Part shown: positions 33,701 through 44,693 of the stretch, piece by piece
Layout: each line of letters begins with the position of its first letter
Numbering within the stretch: position 1 is the stretch's first letter
Source: Cyanophora paradoxa
Taxonomy: Eukaryota; Glaucocystophyceae; Cyanophorales; Cyanophoraceae
Direction: 5' to 3'
Assembly (NCBI GenBank): GCA_004431415.1
Contig: QPMI01000138.1
Location: 159,907-223,906, forward strand
DNA: 64,000 nt
Notes under the pieces: model-generated
Seen by the model: only the letters and a program-made list of their open reading frames with translations
Databases searched by the model: none
What the model was told of the DNA's origin: nothing
Translations under genes and position numbers: made by a program

Positions 33701-36700
33701 CCCCGGGGCACGACGGGGACGAGTACGAGTTCCGCCAGCCCGCCATGCAGGTCCGCCCGCCCTCCGAAGCAAAGCCGAGGCGCGAGCGCCGTCCCTCGGG
33801 TCCGAGCGCCGGCGGGGCGGGGCCGGGGCGCGCAGGAGGTGGTGTACAGCCTGATGCCGGTGACGGAGCGGCGGGCGCTACACCTCACCCTCGCCGCGTT
33901 CCACGAGGCCCGCCTGAAGGAGAGGGGGCCCAAGGGCGGCGCCGAGGGGCACGAGGAGGAGGGGGAGGCGGAGGAGGAGGCGGTGCGCTCGTGTACCCCC
34001 CTCGGGCCCCTCGCCCCCTCTGAGGGGGCGCAGCTGGGGGAGGAGGCGGCTTCTGTGCTGGCGCACCACTTCGCCGCGGCCGGCGAGCCCGAGCGCGCGC
34101 GGTGCGCGCACCTCCCGAGCCCAACGGAGAGGTTGCGCTTCTCACCCGAGGGCCCCGCCCGCAGGCCGCACCTCGAGGTGTGCGCCGCGGCCGCCTACGC
34201 TGCCCACGCCGACCTCGAGGTACTACCCCCCAGCGGAACCGCCCCCACCCCATCGACCGAACCGGCGGCGGCCGCAGGCGGCGCGGCTGTACGAGGACCT
34301 GGTGAGGCTGTACCCCTCGGCGCCGGCCCTGATGCGGGCGCGCTGGTTCCGCTTCCGCGCCGACCTCTCCGCTCGCATGGAGTGCGCCCCGCCCCTTTCT
34401 TCTCCTATGCTATACCCCCCATGCGCCTCGCCTCACCCGGGGTACAGGATGCACAAGGAGGCGGTGGAGCTCGCGCTGAGGGGGCTGGAGGTCCTCGGGA
34501 GGCCCGTACCCAGGCGAGCCGCCCCGCCCCGCCCCTCCCGCCCCCCGTCCGCCCCGCTGCCAATCGAACGGGGCCGGGCGGGGCGGGGCCCGCCGGCAGC
34601 TCGCGGCTGCTGCAGCGCGCCTCGGTCTCCTGGCGCCTCTTCCGCTTCTCCCTGCTCGGGCCCCGCCGGCCCCCTCCCGCGCCCGCCTCCGCCGCCGCCG
34701 CCACCGCCGCCGCCTCCCGATCCGAGCGGGTGCTGGCCCGCGCCCTTGTTCCCCCATGTCTCGCCCTCGCCCATCGCCGCCCTTGCAGGATGGGGAGGCG
34801 TTCCTCCTGCTCAACGCGATGACCTTCTCCGCCTACAGCACCGCCCGCGGCGCCCTCGACGGTCCTTCACGCCCCCTCAGCTTAGCTCGTCGCGCGCGCA
34901 CCTTTCTTCTTCTGAGGGCGGCGGGCGCAGTGTACAGCGTGTGCCGGCAGGCCGGCATCGCGGCGGGGCGCGGCTGCCCGCGGGGAGCGAGGCCGCCGCC
35001 ATCGGGGCCGCCCGCGTCGCCCAGGCCCGCCCCGCCCGCCGGCCTCCCGTCCACCCCGGGCCCCTCCCGGCCCCGCCGACGCCGACGCCGACGCGCAGGT
35101 GTACGGGATGCTGGGCCGGCGCGAGGCGGTGGCGCGGTGGGCGGCGGCGGCGGAGGCGGCGGCCTCCGAGGCCGACTCGCCCCCCGCCTGGGACGCCCTC
35201 GCCACCTTCCTCGGCGACGCCCTCGTCCGATCCGCCGGTTCGACTCCGGCCGGGGCCGCTTTTCTTTTCTGCTCCGGCCGGCCCTCACGCCCCAGCAGAG
35301 CCCGAGGCGGCGTCGGAGGCGCTGGCGGCGTGGGCGGACGTCTGCGCCGGCCACCGCACCAAGAACCGCCTCGTCATGGCCCGCACCCCTCCACTCCCTC
35401 CCGTACCCCCCGCCAACTCCTCTCCCCCCAGGTGTGCCTGTACCGGGTGGTCCTCGCCCTCCGCGCCTCCGCCTCCGTCGCCTCCCCCGGGGGGGTACCC
35501 GCCCTCCTCGCTGAGCTCCAGGTACCCCTTCGTCGCATCCCCCCCCCCCCCCGCCGTTGACCCGTACCCCTTCAGGCTGTGCTGGACGCGGCGGCGAAGG
35601 ACAGCGAGCTCCTCGACGACCTGCACCTGGTACCCCCTCCCCTCCTCCCCGCCTCCCCGCCGGGCCTGACGGGGCGGGCAGACGCTGGGGCACGCGGCGG
35701 GGGCGGCGCTGCGGCTGCTTCTGGGGGACCCCGCGGCGGCCTGCGGCCTCCTGGAGGCGCACCTCGCCCGCGGCCGCAGGTCCGCCCCCCTCCCCCTCCT
35801 CTTCGGCTTCGCCCGCCGAGGGCCCGTCTCCCCGGTCCGCAGCGTCCCCCAGTCCTCGCCCCCCCTCTACTGCATCCTCGGCGCCGTCCATGCCGAGGTC
35901 CGCGTACCCCCCACCCCTCCCCGCCCCGCCTTTTTTTCTTTTCTCACGAGCTCCGGGGCCAGGCGCTGCTTCGGTCGGCGGGCCCCGCGGCGCGCGCCTG
36001 CGACGGCCGCCCCGCCGCCCGCGTTGCCCTCGACGCCGCCGCCGCCGCCGCCGCCGCGGGCGGCGCGCGCCGCGCGGTGCGCCCCGCCCTCCTGCCCGCT
36101 CGCGCCTGGGCTGACTGGCTTGGCAGGTGGGCCTGGCCTCCGACTTCGCGCCGGGGCCCTCCTCGCTCTCTACCTCGCCCTGCTGGCCGCCCCTCCTCCT
36201 CCTCCCCTACCACCCGCTCGCCCTCCCCGCCTCCCTGCTCCTACCCGCCTGCCTCCCGCCCCCCGGCGAGCCCTCGCCCGCCCGCCCCGCCGCGCTCGCC
36301 GCCGCCGCGCCGGCCCTCCGCCGCTCCTCCCTCGCCATGGGCGCCGCCGAGCACGCGCCGGCGGCGCCGCCGACAGAGGCGGAGCTGCGGGTCGGCCTCC
36401 TCGCCGCCTGCCGCCGCCTCGAGCGCGCCGGCGCGCGGGACGCCCGCGCGCTGCGGCGCACGGCGGCCGGCCTCGCGCGCGCCGCGGAGGGCCGCCCCGA
36501 GGCCGCCGCCGCGCTCTTCGCGCGGGCGGCCCGCGAGGCGGCCGGGGCGCGCGAGGCCCGCGGGGCGGCGCTCGCGCTGGCGCTGCAGGCGGCGCACACG
36601 CGGGGCGCCGCGCGCCGGGGCCCGCTGCTCGCCGCCGCGCGGGCGGCGGCGGAGGCGGCGGGGGATGCCGCCCTCGCCCGCGCCGCCGCCCGCATGGCCG

Positions 36701-36726
36701 AGCTCAGCCCCGCCGCCCCCCTCTGA
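27755..36726 (+). CDS. Soluble adenylyl cyclase, ADCY10-like
   Basis: Large cytosolic cAMP synthase of the mammalian sAC type. The ATG at 27755 gives MASIAAANTASEEEVSLVRR, spliced to TIVDHVLRSRR. C1 catalytic domain: VVGVLLLLDIS, a 9-nt microexon completing GFS, LCEKASTNEGLMEELCT, VINGAFSKEIEV, IVNQYGGDVLCFLGDG-LLVFWP; then MKLRVAVAAGEFSEYFVGTG and MVHFLAGPAIAEAGDALG. C2 domain (about 30300-31140): LVFIGVFGLWPVAHEDD, VAAHVGITTGLVFSTFVG, FSVFGTVVNRAARLMAKSCG, HAGDFALKGVDGKVPVFKVV. A P-loop NTPase module follows: IIGRAGETARVEALAE, then Walker A GPAGSGKGT near 31415. A long helical/TPR-like C-terminus runs to the TGA near 36724. The C1 Lys that normally contacts ATP/bicarbonate (xLKFxGD in sAC) is Cys here (VLCFLGD). 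Both metal-binding Asp residues remain. More than 30 short introns are inferred; the C-terminal exon chain is approximate. Confidence 0.85.
28119..28127 (+). other. Nine-nucleotide microexon of the soluble cyclase
   Basis: GCTTCTCTG is flanked by an acceptor ACGCAG (to 28118) and a donor GTCCGC (from 28128). With the upstream exon ending ATCTCCG (28033) and the downstream exon starting TGCTGTGC (28200), it restores DISG-FSV-LC, exactly the conserved DISGF metal-binding motif of class III cyclases. Without it, Phe-Ser are lost, though the reading frame is kept. Confidence 0.75.
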
Positions 36727-37824
36727 GGCCCAGGCCGCCCCGCCCGCCCTCTCCAGCTCGGAGCGGGATTAGTTCTCCCCTGCAATTCGTTATTTATTAC
36801 GACGGTCTTCGAGGGTCGCGATCGCGCCCCCGGAACCATTATTTCGCAGAGACGTTTAGTGCAACACTAGTGTCCAATAGCAGCGGTTTGAAAGGATATA
36901 TACTTACTACTTTCGAAAGTCTTTCATAGTGTACATCTACAGATGTACATGTATACGTATACGTACATGCAACCTAATATTAATACATGCATGCGCATGC
37001 GCAACGTACCAATTTCAACTTGATGGGATTTGGGCCACAGATCTAGAGCTTCAAAGGCTTGCTTAAGCTTGTCCCAAATGATATCTCGCTTGCAATTGCG
37101 CGATGCATGATTCATATACTCAGAATATATATATGATTTGAATTCACACATGCACATAGGTACCGGTCCTATAGCTAATTGTATAATGTTAATTATATAT
37201 TAAGGTATCTATAAATGCGTTGTAGAATTCGGTACAAGCACTATAGCTGATCCTAGCTATAGGGGGGGACACAACACCGAAGCCGAAGCCAAGGGGTTCA
37301 AACGACAAGCTGAAGGGCTTCGAGCTCAACGGATGAGCTCGAGTCTCGAAAGACACAATTGAATGCTGCATCTTGGGCTGCTATGCTGTTTGTCTGCTAT
37401 GCACTGAATGTCTGATGAATGACAGCAAATTGCGCTGCCGCTGCAAAGCCGGCAGCATTCGCGAATAATCAAGAACTGAACAAGTACGTATACAATTGCA
37501 AGCCAGCGGGATCCGAGCGGACGCGAAATTCTGCACAGTTGCCAACTATGCACAATGTACAAAATAATTCCAAGTTGTCCATGCATGTGATGGTGTATAT
37601 AGGTGAAACCACTAGGTACAAACCCAAAACCGAGAAATAAATGGAGAAATTAAAGAGACAAAAAGCTGCTTCTCTACTCTAAGAATTCGAAAATCAATTA
37701 CATCGAAAGGGGTGCGCCAAGGCCCGCACGCGCAGCCACTGCACCGCCGCGATGCGGGGGCGCGCGCGCGCGCGCGCGCGCGGGACCCGGCGCGGGACTC
37801 CACGTCGGTATCGGCATCCGACGA
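36727..37824. other. Convergent AT-rich spacer
   Basis: About 1.1 kb with no supported gene. Words GTGTACATC, ATGTACATGT and GTATACGTATAC cluster at 36929-36970, about 200 bp after the cyclase stop. A (CG)n-like run GCGCGCGCGCGCGCGCGCG lies near 37761, close to the end of the next minus-strand gene. Confidence 0.45.
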
Positions 37825-38563
37825 TCAGGAGCCGCGGCGCGCGGCCAGGTCATGGTCGTCGGCCTGCGCCTGCCGAGCCCGGAGGTGCTCCGAGGCGAAG
37901 CCGCAGGTGCAGGCGCGGGGCGCGGGCCCGGGCAAGGGCGCTGGGGCCGGGGCCGGGGCCGGCGCGGGCTCCCCGTCCGTGTCGAGGTCGAAGACGACGA
38001 GGGGCGGGTCCGAGGGGCGGGCCCTCTTGGGCTTGGGCGACCGGGGCACCTCCTCGAGCTCGCCGGCGGGGCGCGCACGGGGGCTCCCGCACGTCGGCAC
38101 CACGCCGGAGTCCGAGGCCGCCGAGGCGCCCTCGAGCCCGCCGGCGCCGCCGCCGCGGCCGGAGCGCCAGCGGGCGAGGTACGCCTGCGCGGGAACGTTA
38201 ACGCCCGTTAAAATTATTATGGGTCGGCGGAGCGGAGATTCGAGTTCGGGCTACCTCGCGTAGCATCTCGAGCTCGGCCATCTTCTGCCGGGTCAAGGCC
38301 AGGAGCTGCTGGTGCCGCCCGCCCCCGGCGAACTCGGCCCCGGCCGGCGCCGGTTCCGAGGCCCGCGCCGCGAGCTCGGTGCCAGAGGTCGACGTCGCTG
38401 TCTTCGCCTCGGGGCGCTCCGGCTCACGGCGCTCCGGTTCGGTGACGCGCGCGGAGCCGCACGCGCAGGCACAGCTCCTCCGGTCGGCTGCTGCAGCTGG
38501 CGCGCGGCGCGACTCGCTCTCCGCGCCTCCTCCGCGACCGGTCATGCATACGCACTGCGTCAT
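37825..38563 (-). CDS. Unrecognised two-exon protein, acidic/proline-rich
   Basis: Not recognised. Exon 1 (38563-38255) starts at an ATG and gives MTQCVCMTGRGGG, a Cys/Arg-rich stretch (CACACGSARV), then a helix HQQLLALTRQKMAELEMLRE. The intron 38254-38185 (70 nt, GTAGCC...CGCAG) joins AYLARWRSGRGGG. Exon 2 continues with EELEEVPRSPKPKRARP-type basic/proline sequence, VVFDLDTDGEP, an alternating Ala-Pro run, and CTCGFASEHLRARQAQADDH, ending at a TGA (37825-37827). Predicted length is about 222 residues. The clean frame across a canonical intron supports a real gene. The basic PKPKRAR cluster could be a nuclear localisation signal. No domain is identified. Confidence 0.6.
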
Positions 38564-39930
38564 CCCACAGCTGCGCGTGCGCGCGGGCTGTCAGGAGTCG
38601 CGTGCGAGGATTGCTCATGAGCGAGCAAGGGGCGCCGGCTGGGGTTTCGGGGCGCGCGACGGCTTAAACGGCGGCGTCGAGGCGGAGCGCCTGCTTATAT
38701 TGATGTGCGCGTGCGCACGGACCAGATAACTTCGGAACGCGGTGCCGCTCCAACGCCGGGCCGCTGCGCGCGTAGGCGCCCTTCTTGCTCGAGCTCGAAC
38801 TGGAGCCGCGCGTGCTGGCTATCAAGCACTGCGCGTGAACATTTTTTGAAACTGGCAGCTTCTCCTCGCAGCTGCTGATGGGATGCGCGGATATGTAGCG
38901 CTGATCACTGCATGATGCGCCCCGGCCGCTCTGGGGGCGCTGGCCCGTCGACGTCAACGTCAGCTGCACCGGAGCACCGGATCATGGCCCTCATGGGGCC
39001 AGGCGCCTCGACAACAGCCGGCGCCGCGCCTAGGCGGTGTCCCGGGGACCAGACGAGTTCGGGGCAATGGCTGCTCTGACTCAGGTGAGTACGCATCTTC
39101 GCGTGATGCGACGGGCCGAGTTGATAAGCGCGTCTTTGCCTGGCGGCCTGCTGCACTTGCTTAAGCTTCTCTTGAGCTGCCGGTTGAATGGGAGGGTGCG
39201 CACAAGTTGAGCTACAACTTGGCTCGCAATTGCAATTGCAAGACGGTCGCCCGTGGATCTCGTAAAGAGCTTTACCCCCAAACAATTCGATCCCCATCGG
39301 GACTGGGGGGGGAACTCGGATGGGGGTACGTTGCGCACCGATGGAGACCTGTGACGGGATCCGCCAAGATCGCGTCCGGGATCCCTGAGGGCTTGACATC
39401 GTACGCGTTCCCCTTGAGCCCCTTCCGAGTTCTGCTGTGGGAGCGCATATTCCGGCCGCATATGGCGCCGTTTGCGTGCCGGTACGAGCGCGTACGCGCA
39501 CGTACACGCGTGCGCGGCGCGGCGCTGCGCATCATCGCAGCGCACGCGCGCGCGCGCCTTCGAATTTAACTCCACCTACCGGTGGTGGCTTAACTTAAGC
39601 TTCCAGCTGCGTTCGGCGGCTGCGCGCGCAGCTGAATTTCGAAGGCGCCGCGCGCGCGAGGTGCCGCAGTGCGGCGCGATCTGCAGTGATTCTGCACTCG
39701 CGGAGGTAGGTCGGAAGCGCTAGCGTACGCGTGCACAGTGGAGAATTGCTGCGGTCCGAGCGGAGCGGATCGGTCCAGCAACGCAGCAGCAGCGATTCTG
39801 CGGCGCGTCAGTGCAGCTCTTAATTCGTTTGCCGGAAGCCGCGTGACCGTGCGGGACTCAGCAGCGGGAGACGCCCCCCTCGCCTCGGCCCCTCGACCGT
39901 CGGGCGTAGCGCGGCCCTGCAGGCCTTCTG
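38564..39930. promoter_or_regulatory. Long divergent spacer between two unrecognised genes
   Basis: About 1.4 kb between head-to-head starts (38563 minus, 39931 plus). No gene is supported. CpG-rich palindromic runs (CGTACGCGCACGTACACGCGTGCGCG near 39490; GCACGCGCGCGCGCGCC near 39541) alternate with AT-richer stretches. A stretch around 39240-39430 may hide non-coding transcribed sequence but no splice-linked frame was found. Confidence 0.4.
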
Positions 39931-40889
39931 ATGGGCTCCCTGGACGCTCTGGCGACGGAGAGGGCCGAGGCGGGGGCGGGGGACCCCCTGTCGAAGATCG
40001 CGCAGCTGGTCGGCCGCGCGCGCCCCCGGGGCGGCGGCCGGCCCCGCTCCCTGTCCGAGTCCGACGGCGCCGGAATCGTCGTCCGCTTCTTCGGTCCGCC
40101 AAATCCGCCTCTCGCGCATCGGTAGAACCTTTTCCTCGTCCTCACGCGCGACGGCGCGCAGGGACGGGCCCAAGCCTGAGCACGGCCGGAGAGGTACGCA
40201 TCGAGCTTCTCGATGGGGAGGAGGGGGAGACGGGAATTGGAAGCCCCGAGGACCCCTGCTCTCCCGGCGGGCGGGCGCCGGCGTCCGACGGCGCCCCGTG
40301 CCGCCCCCGCTCCCTCCCGATCCTCGCCCCCGCCCGCTCCGCTCCGCCAGCGCTGGCTGCAGCTGCGGGGCCCTCCCCGGACGCGACGCGGGGCGTCCGG
40401 AGCTCGGGCGGGCGCCCCGCGGGGCGGCGGTCGCGCTCTGTGGAGCCGGCGCGGTCGCTCCTCGCGCTGCAGCTGGAGAGCATCCCGGAGAGCGCCGCCG
40501 TCTCCCTGCCCCGCTCCCCGGGCTCTTCCTCCGCCGGCGCCGGCCCGGCTGGGCCCGCCAAGGCGGCCCCGGGCCCCCGCGTCGCCTCCCGCATCCGCTC
40601 CGCCATCCTCTTCGCCTCCTCCTCCTCGCCCTCCTCCGCCGCATCCGCCGAGGCCGACGCTGAGACTGACGCCGAGGACGAGCGGGGGCGCTCTGGCGAC
40701 TCCACGCCCCCTTCGGCCCCCGCCCCCGGCCGGACTCTTCTCCAGAAGGCGCCGGCCGGCGCCGCTGCCGCCGCTGCCGCGGGGTGGGGGCGGCCGCAGC
40801 CGCCCGGCGAGCGGGAGCTGCTGGCCCCGACGGCGGCATGGGAGGCAGAGCTCGCCCGCCGCCTCCTCCTCGCCGGCCTCACCGGCTGA
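39931..40889 (+). CDS. Unrecognised two-exon Ser/Pro/Ala-rich protein
   Basis: Not recognised. Exon 1 (39931-40093) starts MGSLDALATERAEAGAGDPL, then SKIAQLVGRARPRGGGRPRS and SDGAGIVVRFF. A 68-nt intron (GTCCGC...CGCAG, 40094-40161) restores the frame as GTGPSLSTAGEVRIELLDGE. Exon 2 is Ser/Pro/Ala-rich (RSRSVEPARSLLALQLESIP, VASRIRSAILFASSSS) with an acidic patch EADAETDAEDERG. It ends WEAELARRLLLAGLTG with a TGA at 40889. About 295 residues, probably largely disordered with short helices. A TGTACATGTACA word lies 57 bp after the stop. An in-frame GTG at 39738 could extend the frame, but the ATG is preferred. Confidence 0.6.
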
Positions 40890-41753
40890 CCGCCGCCGGC
40901 GCCGCCGCCTTTCGAGGGGCACCTGCGCTTCTCTTTCTCGCCTAGTGTACATGTACAGATGCATAGCTTCGATATCGATAATATTCTGCGCGCGCCTCCA
41001 TGACATGCTTTATAATTATCGCCTTCAATCTTTCTTTAGCTGGCTTTTTAATTGTTGAGCTTTATTGTGTACATTTGCAGGTTGATCTTTTATGCCTGCA
41101 GGCTTGAATTCGAAGAGGTCTTCGATGGTTCGAATTCGTATTCCAAGTCTTGAGCATGCATATGTGTATACGTAGGGCACCCATTCGATAGAGTCAGTTC
41201 TTGGGCATGTGTAGGGTACTCTTTTTTTAATTATTCATTATTGCGAGTGTACATTAGTTACGTTCGATTTCAGCCAGTCACTGTTTCCCTGGCCTCGCTA
41301 GTATATTGGCCAGGGCAACACGTAGTTCCAGTGTAAGCTGCCGGCATGAGCATCGTATGAGGCATGCAGGAGCAAACGATCATGATTACGACTATTTATA
41401 TTGATTAATGCTACCGTAGTACCACGTAGCCTAGTATACATAGATTGAATTATTTATAGTACGTAGATTGAATTATTTGTGACACAGTCCTGTATCTAGT
41501 GTTCAGGGTTTATTCGTGTTGGAGTGCGTAAAACGAGCTTGACCCTGTTTTTCTTTAGCCATCGCGCGCGCTGAACAAATTGAATTATATTGCGGAACAA
41601 CGAGACTTGCGATCCGCAAGATCGAGCAGAAGGCAAGTCGGGTAGAGCACGGGCCGGCCTGCGCATGCGCGGCCTGCCCTCCCTCCTGGGGGCCCCCGGC
41701 ATCGTGCGCCGCCGACGCCAACGCCGGACCGTCGGAGGCGGCGCCGTCGGGGG
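40890..41753. other. Convergent AT-rich spacer
   Basis: No gene is supported. It contains TGTACATGTACA at 40945-40956, ATTGTGTACATTTGCAG near 41063, and a near-duplicate TAGATTGAATTATTTATAG / TAGATTGAATTATTTGTGA at about 41441-41480. Two minus-strand open frames from 41500 are extensions of the next gene's last exon and not separate genes. Confidence 0.45.
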
Positions 41754-42866
41754 CTAGATGTCCCACTGGCAGCCCCAGCCGCCGCGCACGAAGCCCTTCC
41801 CCGACTCGTTCAGGCCGAGCTGCTTCACCTGCGGAGGGGGCGCTCAGAGCCGCGGCGCGGGGTCGACGCCGGGGCGCGCGCCACGCGGCGACCCACCTTC
41901 GGAACCGCCAGCCGGGCCACAACCTGAGCAGGGCGGGGCGGGGCGGGGCGTCATACGGGGCGAGGGTCCGCCTGGGAGGGGAGAGAAGTGGGCCTACGTC
42001 GTTCACGCTCTCGACGTACTTCTTCTCGGGTACGACGGACGGCTTTGCGAACTTGGGCCGTTCCTGACGCCGGCTCGGCTCCGGGAGGGGCGGTTCCCGG
42101 CGAGGGGCGGGGGGTACGCTGACCTTCGTCACGTACAGGCGCTTGATGATGTCGTCGACCTCCTTCTGAGGCGCCTTCTTCATCTCGGGCTCCACGGCAG
42201 GCCTGCGCACGCGGGCCGCGGTGAATGCAGGGGAGGGCGCCCGCGCCCGCGGCCGCCCAGGCGCGCGCACTTGGGGGGGCCCTTTGCGAGAGACGTCTTC
42301 GGCGGCTTGTACCTGCGGCGCCGCGCGAGGCTCGGGCACAAAGAGGGCGGCGGGGGCGCGCGGGGCGCGAGGCGCAGGGCGCGCACAGCCGGCCCAGCAG
42401 CTCCCCCTCCTCGCCCTTCGAGAGCGTCTTGCTCGACACCATCGACGCGGAGCCCGAGGAGTGCAGCGCCACCTGAGGCCGGGCGGGGAGCGATCAGCTG
42501 CGGAGAGCCTCGGAGATTCGCCCCGCATAGGGCCGGGGGCGCGCCTGCAGGCCGAGCGCCGTCGCCTCTGCCTTCTGCCAATCCTTCACGTTCTGCAGCA
42601 CCTGGCGCGCGGGGCGTGAGACGAGGACGGTCGGGAGCGGCGCCGACGACGGCGTACGTGGCGGTGCTGCGGGCGACGCGTCAGGCGGAGCTGCGGGGAG
42701 CGAGCGAGGCGGGCTCCCGCACTTGGGAAGAGGAAGTGTGCGCGCGGATCCGGGTCCAGGCCTCGCTTTCTTGGGTTTCCCCTGGCGAGCCTGGACTGCT
42801 CGGCATCCGCTGCAGCGCGGGCACGCTCCCAGAGCGGGCCGGCTGATCTGTTTCCGCTTCTGCCAT
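41754..42866 (-). CDS. Unrecognised protein with RLYVTKVS motif
   Basis: Not recognised. From the ATG at 42866: MAEAETDQPARSGSVPALQR, later VLQNVKDWQKAEATALGLQ, VALHSSGSASMVSSKTLSKG with EEGELLGRLC, VQAAEDVSRKGPP, EPEMKKAPQKEVDDIIKRLY followed by VTKVS, AKPSVVPEKKYVESVNDV, and a last exon QLGLNESGKGFVRGGWGCQW ending DI at a TAG (41754-41756). Each piece is bordered by CAG acceptors and GT/GC donors, and all are conserved-looking, short and spaced by introns of 50-120 nt. The two ELLGRLC / DIIKRLYV segments look like related short repeats. Proteins with such motifs are known among conserved flagellate hypotheticals, but this is a weak impression. Predicted length is about 190-230 residues. Confidence 0.5.
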
Positions 42867-43126
42867 CTGCCTCGCGGCTGCTGAGGACGGCGGGGATCAC
42901 AACTGGTTGTGCTAATGCGCTCTACTCAATGCAAGCTGAATGCCGTGGCTGGCTGGCAAACTCGATCTGCCACAAGACGGGAAACCACCGGTTTCGTCCA
43001 CCAGCACGGCGGGGTTTGTTGCTGATACCGGAGAGTCCTGAAGATGCCAAATACGATGATAAGCTCTTGAAGCTACGGTATACTGGGCTTGGTCGTGAAT
43101 GCGTTCGCTATTGTACCCCCCACCAA
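42867..43126. promoter_or_regulatory. Divergent promoter region upstream of phosphoserine phosphatase
   Basis: 260 bp between head-to-head starts. It is AT-richer than the flanking exons. The second phosphatase copy lacks this upstream sequence, so the two copies probably differ in promoter. Confidence 0.35.
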
Positions 43127-44369
43127 ATGGCCTTCGCTCTCCCGGCGCTGCCGGCTCTGCCCGCCATCGGCCGGGTGCAGCTGATCAATGCTCAGCGCGC
43201 GCTGGCCGTCTGCGGCCGCCGCGCGCGTGGTTTCCCTGGCGCACCCGTTCCGAGAGTTCAATTCCACGCTGTGCAGCGGGCATCTGGGCGGCTGTTCAGA
43301 GAGGCATTGTTCGTCGCAGCGCAGTCGAGCAACAGCAGCGCACCAGCGCGCCGGGACCCGAGCGCCTCGCATGATGGGCTCAGCCACCTGGAGCCCGCCG
43401 AGATCTTCCGGCTCGCAGGTGCCGCCGTCCGCGCTCTGCTCCCATCAAGGACGGCGCTCGACCGCCCCCGCGCGCAGATGCGGTCTCCTTCGACGTCGAC
43501 TCGACGCTCTGCGCGGAAGTGCGGCGCCCGCCCGCCGCGCGCCGCGCGCCGCGCCGCGAGCGAGCCGAACGCGCCGCGCAGGAGAGCATCGACGTGCTGG
43601 CGGAGCTGGCGGGCGTCGGGGAGCAGGTGGCGGCGCTGACGGCGCGGGGGATGGACGGGAGCCTCCCCTTCCACGAGGCGCTCCGCCAGCGGCTCGAGCT
43701 CATCGTTCCCACCGAAGATTTGATCCGCCGGTCCCTCGAGGAGCGGCCCCCGCAGCTGAGCCCCGGCGTCGCCGAGCTCATCGAGCGGCTCCGGGCCCGG
43801 GGTACCGCCGTCTACCTCGTCTCGGGCGGCTTCCGCCAGAGTGCGCTGGCCTCGACGCCCCTGTACCACTTCCTTCCCGACCCCGTGCCCCCCGCAGTCA
43901 TCGATCCCGTGGCGGAGAGCCTCGGCCTCTGTACCCGCACCGCCGTCTTCGCGAACCGGATCCTGTTCGACGAGGAGGGGGGGTACGTCGGCTTCGATCG
44001 CGAGGAGCTCACCTGCCGCGCGGGCGGCAAGGCCGAGGTCGTCCACGTCCTCAAGGCGCGCTACCCCCGCGCTCCTTCCCCCCCTCGCCCCTCCGAAGGA
44101 CCCTTTACCCCCGCAGCGGGAGAGGGGCCACAGCGTCTGCGTGCACATCGGAGACGGGGCGACGGACCTCGAGGCCAGCCCGCCCGCCGACCTGTGCGCA
44201 TTCGTCGGGACCGGGGCCCGGGGCGCGCGGCCCCCCCGCCCCGCGGCCCCCGCTGACGGGGGCGAGGGGCAGGGTGGTGGGGTACGGGGGCATCGTGGAG
44301 CGGGCGAACGTGGTGGAGCGGGCGCGCCTCTTCGTTCGCCACTTCGACGAGCTCGCCGCCCTCCTCTAG
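43127..44369 (+). CDS. PSPH: Phosphoserine phosphatase (copy 1, intact motifs)
   Basis: Last step of phosphorylated serine biosynthesis, a HAD-superfamily enzyme. Exon 1 (43127-43418) begins MAFALPALPALPAIGRVQLI, a hydrophobic/basic leader that could be an organelle targeting peptide, and ends LEPAEIFRLA. Exon 2 from 43478 gives the catalytic DAVSFDVDSTLC (DxDST nucleophile near 43494), then after an intron ESIDVLAELAGVGEQVAALT, MDGSLPFHEALRQRLELI, a helix, AVYLVSGGFRQ (motif II), IDPVAESLGL, VFANRILFDEEGGYVGFDRE, GGKAEVVHVLK (motif III Lys), a GC-AG intron at 44056-44116, and VCVHIGDGATDLEASPPADL (motif IV GDGATD). The C-terminus is ERARLFVRHFDELAALL. Length and motif order match eukaryotic PSPH. 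A 97%-like second copy lies 11.4 kb to the right. Confidence 0.92.
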
Positions 44370-44693
44370 CCGCCAGCTCGAAGCTTAAGCAACGCCAGGC
44401 GCATTGCAACTGTAGTATTCCTTCCCAAGAGAAATATTAATTACGTGTTAACGACGGCGAGGAATACTGCAACGTGGCAACTGCACGATATGCTGTCTAA
44501 CTGCTCGCACTTAACGTTGACTGAATTCGAACCCCAGCAGCCTAACTCGCTGACTGTTTCTGCACAAAACGAGACCTAGGCCGCGGGCCTGGCCTCAGAA
44601 GCCGGCAGCAAGAATGCGCAACAACCTCACTCGAGCTTTAGCTATAGGTACATGTACATCAAAATTAATAAATCCCGACACGAAGAGAGCTAG
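44370..44693. other. Convergent spacer, copy-1 phosphatase and zinc-ribbon gene
   Basis: About 320 bp, AT-richer, no gene. GGTACATGTACATC at 44647-44660 lies about 40 bp past the zinc-ribbon gene's stop on the minus strand. Confidence 0.45.

Noticed and set aside
37752-38201. Plus-strand gene opposite the two-exon gene at 37.8-38.6 kb
   Set aside because: Arg/Gly-rich shadow frame; the minus strand gives a matched intron with restored frame and less biased sequence.
39738-39930. N-terminal extension of the 39.9-kb gene from a GTG
   Set aside because: Eukaryotic starts are ATG; the ATG at 39931 followed by a clean 68-nt intron gives a coherent two-exon gene.
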